64,000 nt of DNA from Bugulina stolonifera (Eukaryota; Bryozoa; Gymnolaemata; Cheilostomatida; Bugulidae). Below the pieces are notes generated by a model, which saw only the letters and a program-made list of their open reading frames with translations, was not told the origin of the DNA and made no database searches. The DNA lies in NCBI GenBank assembly GCA_935421135.1, contig OW285194.1:14841376-14905375 (forward strand), given 5' to 3'. This document shows positions 33,336-45,600 of this stretch, in pieces. A program made the position numbers and the translations under genes. Numbering within the stretch: position 1 is the stretch's first letter; each line of letters opens with the position of its first letter.

Positions 33336-34789
33336 ATGATGACCCAGACAAGGACATACTGGATATAATGATGACATTAAATAGAGAGTAATTACACAGT
33401 GCTCAAGTGTACCATTGATGATTAATAATTTTTATTGTGCCAATATTCTCTCTGAAACACAGACTCAGTGTAAGTCTATACATATGATATATTCCCTTTA
33501 TATAAGGAGGCAGACTGACAATTATTGTAGCTGCTATAATCATAGATTGAATTATTATTTTTGAAACTGACAGATTGGAGATTAATTTTTTGGTAAGACA
33601 ATAGACCCTTTTCCACAGCTCCATGTTTCAGTTGTGAAACATGGAGTTGTCTTCTCCTGGAGGGGAATAGTTTCTATATACTGACAGTGTGGGAAGGTAC
33701 ATAATTAGGGTTATTGGATTAAGAAATTAAGTCACAATTTTATCTTGCAGCTATATTGCATAAAACTTGCACACGATTACTATGCATAACATTGAAGAAA
33801 TTTTGTATCATGCATAACGGACTTACAAGCAAAATACCTCTGCAAAGCTAATGTCTTTACCTGAAGGTAGGCAACCCTGGAACAGGAACTGAGCTCTGCT
33901 CTTTGATTGGACAATAATAGCTATGAAACAACCTCCCTAGTTTAAATGAAAGAGACATGATTAATGCAGTACATCTAACCCACTGCTTGTACCCATTATT
34001 GAATTCTTGTGGTAAGTGGCACTTCAACATTGTCAATGAATAATTCACCTCACAGCAAAATATACCTTTGTTCTTGAATGACAATATTTATTATTCTACC
34101 AGTGCTACCTTGCCTGATGTAACAGGACATACACAGCAACTGTACAGGTAGATGCCCAGCTGTAACAGAATGATTGCAATCTTGCATCTGGGCACATTGT
34201 CAATGGATAATTAACCCTACTACGCCTGTAAGATAGTCAATAATTCCCACACATAAATGTACCAATCAGTAACCTTTGTTTTTTGCTCTTGAATACCAAA
34301 ATAACAGCAGTGGTAATGGTAACAAAAATTACACTATTGCTACCTTCCCTTGTTATATATCTAACAAGATGTGCCAACAGTATAGAGCCTAATACAATAT
34401 TGTAAACAACCCAGTTGTAGCAGATGGCAATAGGTAGGCTTATTACATTCATAATAGGGAACAAGCATGTAAAAAGGAATGTTGTGATTTGATGTATGTA
34501 TGAGTATAATATTGTCTTATAACACTGTTTTAGCCAATTTTATGACTACCATGTTGATATTGTCGAACTACTGCAATATGTATGAATAGCATATAACTTT
34601 TGCTGTGAAACAAAAATTTGTAGAACATTGAATAAGTTGTAATAAAAATGCATAGGCTTATGTAATAAATGGATCATTAGTGGCCTACTGGGATAGCATT
34701 AAATTGTGATGCGCAGTTGGCCTATGCACAGGAATCCTAGTCAGTCGTTTCTTTCTAGGTGGCTGTAAATTTGTAATAGCTGCACAGAT

Positions 34790-34884
34790 AACAATAATAT
34801 CATTGGCCTTATGAACTTCACGATTTCAATATAATAATTATATTGAAATCGTGAAGCTCATAAGGCCAATGATATTATTGTTAT
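34790..34884. repeat. Near-perfect 47-bp-arm palindrome
   Basis: aacaataatatcattggcc ... ggccaatgatattattgtt with the centre at ataattat and one arm mismatch (gaacttc/gaagctc). Confidence 0.9.
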
Positions 34885-34886
34885 AT

Positions 34887-35273
34887 TGAGCTGAATTATG
34901 TGCTAGTGTATACTACATGTACAATCATAAAATACCAGAAAAGCCTGGTGTAAGAGAAGAAGAAATGTCTAAAAAGATTGATTATAAAGCACTTTTCAAT
35001 GCTGGATGCTCATCACCAGATCCACACAAGTTGAAGGCTTGGGTCAATGAAAAGGAAGGTATGGGTACATGGCCCCCATTATCATATTATGATAATAGGG
35101 GCCATGTACCCATACCTTCCTTTGTAGTATAGACTAGCACATAATTCAGCTCGTGTTCCAGATACCTTGCAACCCTGCTTCCTGCAGTAATCTTTTAGAG
35201 ATTCCAGGCCCCAGGTGTTTACTTCAGCAAGACTAATAAGGTTGTTTTCAAAAAATTGTGTTGAATCCTCCAA
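34887..35273. pseudogene. Inverted, broken halves of a SAP-domain transposon protein
   Basis: On the minus strand, 35273 to about 35125 reads VNTWGLESLKDYCRKQGCKV, SGTRAELCASLYY, a SAP-like DNA-binding helix pair. On the plus strand, 34891-35100 begins with the same AELCAS.YY and continues MYNHKIPEKPG to KLKAWVNEKEGMGTWPPLSY. The minus copy jumps directly from the YY codons to the GGAAGGTATGGG segment, lacking about 138 bp. The plus half therefore carries the C-terminal side and the minus half the N-terminal side of one ancestral frame. Neither can be translated whole. Confidence 0.45.
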
Positions 35274-36040
35274 TATAATAGGCTATTGCAAATGATAGAA
35301 AATGTTACAATTGTAAATGATTTGCTATAGCAGTTGTGCACTTCTCAGTAGCTGAATTGTTAGTGTAGAATATATTGTCAACAACATTTATTTATAGCTT
35401 TGGGCCTAAGCAGGATCTAAATATAATAATGTTATTTGAGCATATGCATGATAAATATCTATTATTGCAATCATTCTGTTACAGCTTGGCATCTACCTGT
35501 ACAGTTGCTGTGTATATCCTGTTACATCAGGCAAGGTAGCACTGGTATAATAACAAATATTGTCATTCAGGAACAAAGGTATATTTTGCTGTGAGGTGGA
35601 TTATTCATTGACAATGTTGAAGTGCCACTTACCACAAGAATTCAATAATGGGTACAAGCAGTGGGTTAGATGTACTGCATTAATCATGTCTCTTTCATTT
35701 AAACTAGGGAGGTTGTTTCATAGCTATTATTGTCCAATCAAAGAGCAGAGCTCAGTTCCTGTCCCAGGGTTGGCTACCTCTAGGTAAAGACATTAGCTTT
35801 GCAGAGATATTTTGCTCATAAGTCAGTTATGCATGATACAAAATTTCTTCAATGTTATGCATAGTAATCGTGTGCAAGTTTTATGCAATATAGTTGCAAG
35901 ATAAAATTGTGACTTAATTTCTTAATCCATTAGTCCTAATTATGTACCTCCCCACACTGTCAGTATATAGAAACTATTCCCCTCCGAGAGAAGACAACTC
36001 CATGTTTCACAACTGAAACATGAAGCTGTGGAAAAGGGTC

Positions 36041-37993
36041 TATTACTTATTGTGCGCAGCAATTACAGACACTGATAATTGGTTTTTGATCGCAAACGGG
36101 ATTCAGCACATTGAACAATTAATTTGAACCCATATTGAGGATTCAGAATCACTGAGTGACTTTCATTGAACTATTGATTTAGAGAATTCGATTGAACGAA
36201 TATTTTTCCAGTGAGAAATTAGTATACATTTCCACTGAGGTGTTATAGTACATATACACTCTGAGGCAGTTTAAATATAACAATTCTTAAACCTCAAATT
36301 GGCCTGCGAAGTGATTGATTTACCAGGTGAATAATTCATAACGTACCTGATACACAGCTCTCTTGAAAGAGATATACTTGAATTGCCGTTGGCTTGATAA
36401 TACCTGTTGATAGGGTAACTCCTAGAACACATAGATTCTCCAGGGGAGGTAGTCCCAATTCTGTCACTCGGATTATTATACTCTACAACATAGAGAGATT
36501 ACAATTGTATGTCCACGAGAGGAAATAAATATATTGAGTGCATACGTCCTGAGTGCTACCATTAAATTACACATAGAACCTAGAACCATAATACACTTGT
36601 TTACATAAATTAATTGATCGCATATAGGAGGTTATACTCACACATATAATATTGAACTAAAGAGTCATTGTCAGAAGTTATCTTCTCTCAATAGAGATAT
36701 AATTGACGTGAGAAGACAACTATCAATTATTGAAACAGACATTACATAGAACCAAAGTTATCTTCTCTTAATTTATTGGAGGTTAACAGGAGAAGATAAT
36801 TACAAATTACACAGTACATTGCACAAACCATTGAATACAAATACAAATGTCTATATATTATATTTATATATATCACATAGTACCATTAGTGTACTAGCAT
36901 ACTTAATATAAGTATACACATATACTTGTACAATATATATACTCATATATACAAACATATTAAATTTCTCAAATTTCCCTCGTGACAGTATGGTTGAGAA
37001 CTGTGCGTAACCATTACAGTATAATAACAACAACGCATCTCACTTATAGATAGACAGAGTTGTCTTCTCCATGATAAAACCCCGCAATAGTGGCTTTATG
37101 CACAATTGTTTACCATATGAGATTGAATCGCGAGCGTACGATATGAAAAGGGCGCTTTTGGTATATTCTTGTTTCTTTTGATATATTCTTATATTTGCAA
37201 TAAGAACAGGGAAGGCCAGAAGTACGCTGTGTCCTAGTCCTAGTCTGGTAAAGACGTATCATATCCTGCTCGTTACTGGAAGAATTTATCCACTATGTTT
37301 ATGTTTTCGCCCAGTTTCAGTAGCTAGCACCAATTTACGTAATATTTCCTATCGCTATGATTCTATAATATCTGTCTCTGTCAATATTTTATCTAACAGA
37401 CTTATATAATATTTATATTATATTTTCTTTTGATAACCTATGTAAAATAAAATTGAATTAATAATTATAATTTTATATAATAATGTAATAATTTTATTAT
37501 TATTATAAAATAGTGATTATGATAAATACATAGCAGTTATAGTATTAGTTATAAAATCTAAAGAGTAGTTTTTAGGTTAAGTATTGTATAATTATTATTA
37601 TATTTATATTAATATTTATATATATTATTAATATTAATAATATTATATTTGTTTTAATTATTATATTATTAATTATATTATATTCATATTGAATATGATC
37701 ATTGATGATATTGATAGTATGCATAGCGAGCAAGTTATTGAGCTGACTTCTTGTAGGGCCTAAATCTATTTTGGACTCGGCCAGAACAACTATCCTGGGT
37801 GAGCCAAAACTTTTCTAAGTGTTCGCGTTCATCCCTGAAGTGCAGCAAATTCGAAATTGCACTTTCCCTTTGGGAATCTCTTTATTAATTATTATATATT
37901 ATTATTATTAATTTGTTTTATTGAACTTGAAAATTAAACTATTATTATGAATTTTAATTTAAGTTTCTATATATAAATTATAGCTGGTAATAT
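36041..37993. other. Very AT-rich non-coding interval
   Basis: No coding exon was supported. Contains repeated agttatcttctct/gagaagataa words (36670-36810) and a near-pure A/T tract at 37400-37700 built of tattaatattaat words. Confidence 0.5.
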
Positions 37994-38252
37994 TAGGCGT
38001 ATTTGGAAACTGTACTGGTTCATATAGCACTGGCCTAACTATCCGAATACAACTTGAGCGTTCAGGCGTGACTAGTGCTTGCTCTGAAGGGAAATCCCCT
38101 CGCTAAGTGAATATACTTTATATTATTATTGCCAGGCACGCCTTGCCTTGCGTTATAGCTAGCGCTATATTATTGAATAAAATATATTGTTATTGCCGCA
38201 GATTGCTATTGCTATTTATAAGCTTGCACGGTGCAATATCCGAATACGCCTA
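37994..38252. mobile_element. Short MITE, TAGGCGTATT family
   Basis: TAGGCGTATTTGGA at the left and TCCGAATACGCCTA at the right form inverted ends of a 259-bp element. A related partial copy lies at 41131-41250 (shared actggttca, gagcg, tcaggcgtgactagtgcttg-type blocks). No target duplication is certain. Confidence 0.55.
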
Positions 38253-38294
38253 TTATACTATAATAAATATAAATATTATATTAATAATAATTAA

Positions 38295-39046
38295 AGGTGG
38301 ACTGTACTAAATTTTGAGGTTATAAGCTGAATACACCATTAGAAAGCCTAGTAGCAGCTGAACCAGTTAGCACAATACCAGCTGGGCTATATGTCATCAT
38401 GGCACCCAGCTCTGCTAAAACTAGTGAAATACATCATTGCAGGGAGCGAATGCCAGACCACGCATTGTGTTATTATGAACAGAAAATTTTAATTGAGATT
38501 TTAAATTATCCTTGTACTAGGAATATCACAAAACGAAAAATGGGTATGTAGAACAAATGCTAGTTAATCTTCCTAGACAATAAAAAGCACAATTTGTTTA
38601 AAAAAATTATCAAATGACTTTTGAGTTTGCAATTTGATTGGTCATTGTAGGCTACTTGTTTATCTCATGAATAACAAGCCAATGCACTAGACTGGTGTGT
38701 TGAACCTGTAGCATGTAGCACTATAATTGCTAATATCTGTTTTATTGAATGAACACTGTATTTCTTCTAAAGCAGTTGTGACAACTCAATACTTCAGCTA
38801 TATAGTGTGTCAGAGTTGAGATAATCAAAGAAGTTTTGAGAATTGACATAAAACTAGGTGGAGATAAATCCTAATGCTAACATTACTATGGGTATTTTAG
38901 AAATTTTGGAGTTACTTTTTTGCAGTTTAGCATCTACTAGCTACTACTAAAACAGTTTAGACATGTTTGTATAGGTGTCAAGTAGGCCTAATACTAACAT
39001 AGTAAATTTGGTTAAAACATTCTGAAATTTTCAGTACAGTCCACCT
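38295..39046. mobile_element. MITE with AGGTGGACTGTACT ends
   Basis: 752 bp. Left end AGGTGGACTGTACTAAATTT and right end AAATTTTCAGTACAGTCCACCT are inverted. Flanks are TTAA (38291-38294) and CTAA (39047-39050), so a TTAA-type duplication with one change is possible. No transposase was found. Confidence 0.6.
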
Positions 39047-39191
39047 CTAATATATTCATTTTTATTAAATGTGATAATATAGGTAGGTAAATAATTCATG
39101 TAGACTTGAGAATTAAGAAAAATGAAAAAATTGAAATATTAAGCCTATTAGTTGACTGTTATTATGCAATATTATAGTTATGCTATTATAT

Positions 39192-40389
39192 CAGGGGCGT
39201 AGGTTAGAAAAATTGAGTGGGGAGGCAGAAAGTTGGGTGGGAAGGGGGTGCGGGCACCCCCCGCAAATGCACGCGCAGCGGAAAATTTTCAAATCTCACT
39301 CTCTGAAGTGCAAAAATTAGACATAGCAGCATGTTAGTTCTAGCATCACTACAACAAGTACTCATTACTACTTCTGCTTAATAAAGTTACTACTACTTGC
39401 AACAGGAGTGAAAGTGTTACAGTACTATTACTAGTTAGTAGAATTTTATAATAACTACAATACTGCATGATTGTATATTTTTACAAAGAGTCCATAGGCG
39501 CAAATGTATTTTTTAAATTAAGATTTTCAAATTTTAGTAGCTAATCAACAACTGTTGTCATTATAAATTAATTATTTAAAATAAAATGTATTTAAAATAA
39601 ATATTTTTGCAAGAAAAGTGTGGTAGCCTATTAAAGTTAAGATAATATTAATAGTATAATTATATTTATTATATATAAATTTAAAATTAAAATATTTAAT
39701 TATTATTGTATTATATTATTTTTAAATTAGTATTTTTCCTTTACAATACATATTTAGTTGTTAGTAGTGAATGTAGCAGTAGAGTAGTAGTTGTCAGTGG
39801 AGTGGCAATGGCTGGAATAAATAACTAAAATGAACGCAAACACTTTTAATTATATTAAAAGAAAAAATCATAAATATTTTTAAAAGAAGCCAAGATAATA
39901 TTGGAATTAAATTTCATGCATCTGCTCGTAGTCAGTGACAGGGAAGAAACCACCTCATTGATAGCAGTGACTTACAAATTGATTTACCTGATTCAACTGT
40001 TCACTACTTTCACTTTCACATTTATTATTTTTTCCTTGGTATAAATAACTATCCATAAAAATATTTATTCATTCATTCACAAGATCGCAAGTTTTTAACC
40101 TTGGCATAACCATAGAGTCTTTTAGCAGGGTACACAGTTTTATGGGCCTCTTTGTGTGCCACTTGCAATGTAGTGATTATTCCAAGATTACTGGTTATTG
40201 TTACGCAGCAACACCATAGAGTTATAAGTAAAGTGATAACGCCATAGAGTTAAAACTAGAGTGATAACGCTTCAGTCGCAAACCGGAAATGAAGCAGTGT
40301 CAAATTTTCAAAAGTAGTGTTTTTAGGCCACTTTATTTTGAAAACAGGGGCGGCAGTGCCTCCCTGCAGCCCCTTAAAATACGCCCCTG
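39192..40389. mobile_element. Old DNA transposon with CAGGGGCGTA ends
   Basis: CAGGGGCGTAGGTT at the left and AATACGCCCCTG at the right, each followed inward by a GC-rich ggggaggc/gcctccc block. CAGGGGCG ends are common among hAT-type elements. The flanking 8-mers (tattatat and tatattaa) do not match well and the interior is degraded AT-rich sequence. Confidence 0.45.
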
Positions 40390-42259
40390 TATATTAATAA
40401 TTATAATTAAATTTCTTTAAAACGTCTAGAAAGGTTGTCAGCATGCAGGCCGCTATTTAAAATTCTTTAAACTTTCTCAGAAAAATAATATACAATCAAT
40501 GCAAATACACGTAAAAGACCATAAAACAATTACTAAGTGCTAGGTCAAATTCTTCATATTTTGCAGCAGCGAATTGCCCTGCAGTAAAATAACGTTATAA
40601 ATTTTGAGAAAGCTAAGCTATGAGTATATCGATGTACACAGCATTTGTATGGACACGCACTGAAAGTCCAAGAACCCACTAACACATATGTTACAGTTTA
40701 CTTTGCAGTCAAATTTTGTCCCACTAGTATTTGCCTAGTTGAAATTCTAGGTATTTCAAGCTCAAAATATTCTTAGAAATTCATACCAGTGATTTTCTAA
40801 CTTTTAGATATTATTTGTATTGGCGTGCTTAAATGAAAGGTGAATTTCTATAGATTCATATATATTCATATTGATATTCATATTCCAAAAAGTGGAGATA
40901 GAATGTGATAGTAAATCTCATTCTGAAGATTCCCATAAATTTGAGTTGTTCATGGAGAGGCCCATTGATTGTTGCTTTATTAATTAAAATTAATAGTAAC
41001 TGGTGTTAGTCATTAGGCCCTATATTCATTATTTTATCATTATGAAAAAATAGGTCTACTTATAATTAGGCTACTATTATTATTCATTTTTATTTTTACT
41101 GCTCAAAATTATTATAGTAATAGTTCTTATTAGGCTTATTTGGATATTACACTGGTTCACATTAGATGAGGCTGGCTTTAATATCCTGATGTGATGTGAG
41201 CGCTCAAACATAACTAATGCTTGTGGTAAAGGGCAGTCCCCATTGTAATAATCAGTATTATTAGTAACCACAGCTAGCTGTTGATTATTATTATAATGTG
41301 TTATTAGAATTATGATAATAGTTAGTAAAATATTTATATAAAAAGAAGGTTATAGTAGTTTTCTTATATTAAACAAAACTAAAACTAAATCTTACATACA
41401 TTGCATGTGTAGGAGGTCCAAGCCAATTTTTGAAAGCTATAAAATGAATCTTATGCCATGTAATAATGGCCACCAGATCAGTCTCTTCAGCAAGAGATGA
41501 ACTCAAATGAAAATTCTGAAAACTTTATCTTGAGCGTATTTTTAGTTCTCTTGCCTAGAAAAGCCAAAGAGATAAGGGCGCCCTTAACCTCATTAGGATA
41601 CAAAATAAATTCTCAAATATATGACATGTCTATCAGAAATACTGTCAATGTATCACTGACAACATGCGTAACACAAACCTAATACTAATAGCAATCCTTG
41701 GAGCCAAACCAATGTTGAGGACACTGTTATCATAAATGATTCATATTGTATCACGACTACTCTCTAACATCTGTCTTGTCAAATGTACATCCTACATAGT
41801 AAACCTATTGTTCATGAACTTGATAGGCTGGTGGTTGCATAGAGGCTCGAGCAAGAGATTCTCTATTTGTTTAGATAATCAGTGAGAACTCATGAGAATA
41901 TTTTCATCATGGCAGCCTAAGGTAGCTCTGATTTTCACCAGTTCTTTTCCAATTAATAAGAAGTGGTACAAACAGGTGTGTGTAGCTCACCTACAATTCC
42001 AATGTAAGAGCTCAGTAGGTTAGAATATAGGCTCTAGTTTAGATGTGGGTGCAATGATTGAATTTCATCACTAAAATATTTCGTGCATTAGGCCGGAGTT
42101 TAGTGTAAGCTGTAAGTGGAGTGTCTTGTTAGTTTATATTTTAATTATTTTGTTCCTCTCATCTGGTCACAGGCTTGAAATATATATATATTGCTGTTTA
42201 GTATAAGTATTATATTGAACTAAACATCACTGAGAACAGGCGCTTGGTTATCATAATAT
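40390..42259. other. Non-coding interval upstream of gene B
   Basis: Contains the MITE fragment at 41131-41250. Short open frames such as 41497-41682 lack splice context or coding character. Confidence 0.4.
41131..41250. mobile_element. Partial MITE of the TAGGCGTATT family
   Basis: taggcttatttggatattac and following blocks match the start of the element at 37994. The right terminus is missing. Confidence 0.4.
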
Positions 42260-42664
42260 CTAATTAGTTCATTGAAACCAATCTACATGTAGGTCTAACT
42301 ATTTTAGCTTTCACTATCACTGATGTCACTACTTCACAGCACGTTGCTGTTACATTTTCCATGGTAGTCTAAGTTATTTGTATATAATACTATTAGTTTT
42401 CACACTCACTAATGTCACTACTAACCCGATTGAAAAGACAAGACCAATATTTCCAAGGATTAAAATGGAACATGAGTATATATGTGTTTAGTTTGAACCT
42501 TTCATGGCAGGTTGTCGTTACATTTCCCATGGTAGTTTAACCCATGCGTATGTGTGATATTTAGAGTTGGATGCTGTTGGAAAAGAGTGTATTTCAACAT
42601 ACAGTGGAGGCTTACTGCAACTACAGATAGATTGCCTTTGAAATCCATATACTGACAATTAAAG
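42260..42664 (+). promoter_or_regulatory. Proximal promoter/5'UTR of receptor gene B
   Basis: Homologous to 14130-14345. After tatataatactatt (42381) an extra 150-bp segment repeats parts of the block (ttttcacactcactaatgtcactac, catttcccatggtagt) before homology resumes at tttagagttggatgctgttg, so spacing between the putative core promoter and the ATG differs from gene A. Confidence 0.45.
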
Positions 42665-45600
42665 ATGAATCCACAGTCCTGTTTCCTGAGGAGTTTTCTC
42701 TACTTGGTAATTTCCACTTGTGGTAAGTCATTCATTATCTGCCTGCCTGCCTGCTCTACTGGTCACAGGTTATTCACTGTACTCTAGCTGGCTAGCTTTC
42801 TTGATATATAGGCCTACTTATTTATTGGGCTATGATATATATAGGGATTCAGTGATTGTGGGTATTTGGTAGCAGGGGCATCAGCTTTGCCTTAAGTTCT
42901 GAAAGTTTATAGCCTGAGCTGTAAACGGCAATCTTTTTACTTTTATTTATTTCTTTATAATAGTGTTCAGCAGCTACATTTTGACTGATGAACTTCTGGC
43001 TATCTATTTTTCTCCATTTTAAAACACATAATCTGTAAGTTAGAGCCAACGACTTAAACCGGATTTGTTAGACTTCTCTATTTAACTATCCAAACAGTAC
43101 TATGATATACATGTACATTGTAAGCTATGTATGTATAAATACCTGATGTCCTGTGCACTAGGACTACTAAAGCTTGTAAATGTTACCTGATATAAATATA
43201 TTATTGAATTCTAAATACAATAAATTCTAACACAGATTTTAGTCATACATGTATTTATATTAATCGAAGAACACTGTTTTCCTAAGGACATTGTGATTAA
43301 TTATGAGCGGCTATTCAATTATATTTGTAGCTGCACAAGTAGTTGATATCAATTACACATCACAAGGTGATCCAGACTTCTACCTCAATGATCAGATTAC
43401 ATTTACCTGCACTGCTAGTGGATTTACCGATATAGGGATATTAGAGCTGAGATATGATGGAGGTTCAGTGTCTCAGTCAGGTTGTATTAAAAGCGTAGAA
43501 GGAATTTGGGGGAGCATTGGTTCACCAGTTATTAATGAAGTTACTGGTATAGAGAGTCCCGGTATTACAAGGGATGATTGTATAGCTATTGCTAAACCAG
43601 GAGGTTTCTCTGTTGAAGTAAAAGTTAACATAACCGATACTTCTGTGAGTGGAAAGTTCTACTGCAGAGGATTTCAACCTGGTGATGTCGGAGCAGTTCC
43701 CTCTAGTGAAGTTACTATTCCAAGTCTCAAAGGTTAGTGCGGCCGTACCAATACATAACCTATGGGATCCAGACATTGCATATAGGCCTACATTCATAAG
43801 AGGTGGCTAGAGGCAGAGGCTACATTGGATGGTGTCTACTGTCATAGAGCGTACATGTGTCTAACACTGAAATATAGAACAGAGTAAGCTTACAGTAAAA
43901 AAGACATTTACATTACAGTTTTAGATTCTATTCCAATATAACACTTTGGATTTGCCATAATTATATGCGTACTCCACTTAAAAACCATTAAAGAGTGTGA
44001 ATATGGATAGTCTGCACTATATTCCTTTATTATGTAAAGTAAACCTGCCATGTTTCCATATTGCCCACAAAGTTCTACATTGTCCCTTGTATCTATCTAA
44101 ATTGAATACCAAGTTACACCTGGTAATGATTCTCCAACTGTTATTAACTAAACATGTAATTTTTATACAATTCAGTTGCACCAGAAGACCTCACACTGAT
44201 CACAACACCATCAGAAGATAATATAGTGGAGGGAGAAGAGTTCAGTTTTATCTGTAGTACCAGTAATACTGAGTCAGCCTCTACCTATGAGTATAGTAAG
44301 TATGTATGTACTAAATAGTAAATAACAGTAAGTATGTATGTACTAAGTAGTAAGTAACAGTAAGTATGTATGTACTAAGTAGTAAGTAACAGTAAGTACG
44401 TATGTACTAAGTAGTAGGTAACAGTAAGTACGTATGTACTAAGTAGTAACTAACAGTAAGTATGTATGTACTAAGTAGTAAGTAACAGTAAGTATGTACT
44501 AAGTAGTAAGTAACAGTAAGTATGTATGTACTAAGTAGTAAGTAATAGTATGTATGTACTAAGTAGTAAGTAACAGTAAGTATGTATGTACTAAGTAGTA
44601 AGTAACAGTAAGTATGTATGTACTAAGTAGTAAGTAACAGTAAGTATGTATGTACTAAGTAGTAAGTAACAGTAAGTATGTATGTACTAAGTAGTAAGTA
44701 ACAGTAAGTATGTATGTACTAAGTAGTAAGTAACAGTAAGTATGTATGTACTAAGTAGTGAGTAACAGTAAGTATGTATGTACTAAGTAGTGAGTAACAG
44801 TATGTATGTACTAAGTAGTAAGTAGCAGTATGTATGTACTAAGTGGTAAGTAACAGTAAGTATGTACTAAGTAGTAAGTAACAGTAAGTGTGTATGTACT
44901 AAGTAGTAAGTGACAGTAAGTATGTATGTACTAAGTAGTGAGTAACAGTAAGTATGTATGTACTAAGTAGTGAGTAACAGTAAGTATATATGTACTAAGT
45001 AGTAAGTAACAGTAAGTATGTATGTACTAAGTAGTAAGTGACAGTAAGTATGTATGTACTAAGTAGTGAGTAACAGTAAGTATGTATGTACTAAGTAGTG
45101 AGTAACAGTATGTATGTATGTACTAAGTAGTAAGTAACAGTAAGTATGTATGTACTAAGTAGTAAGTAGCAGTATGTATGTACTAAGTAGTAAGTAACGG
45201 TAAGTATGTACTAAGTAGTAAGTAACAGTAAGTATGTATGTACTAAGTAGTAAGTATAGTTAGTGCATGTACTGATAGTGTAAATACTGTATACAGTATA
45301 GTAGCATATTATAGCTTATGAAGTAGGTCTTATACAGTCACTAAAACATCAAATATAGACTATATAGGCCTGCATGTACAGTAAGTACATTGCACATGAC
45401 TGTGTTGATATACACGTACATGTATGTAATTTCAGAAATAAACAATCAAGTTATGAACAAGTACACACCTCAGAAGGCTGATAGAGATGGAATAACTATA
45501 TCTTGTAAGGATACAGCTCATAGTAACTGGAAAGGTGGTAACACTATGGAATCCATTGAACTTAAACCAAAATGTAAGTAATAATTAGTTGTAATTGCTC

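Larger units (their letters stand above)
33604..36040. mobile_element. Fold-back DNA transposon with about 0.6-kb inverted arms
   Basis: The left arm from GACCCTTTTCCACAGCTCCA is matched by the right arm ending GAAGCTGTGGAAAAGGGTC. Long stretches between (about 33604-34190 and 35455-36040) are inverted copies with scattered differences. TA flanks both ends (33602-33603 and 36041-36042), but the exact ends and superfamily are uncertain. The core holds two further palindromes and fragments of a SAP-domain protein. Confidence 0.7.
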
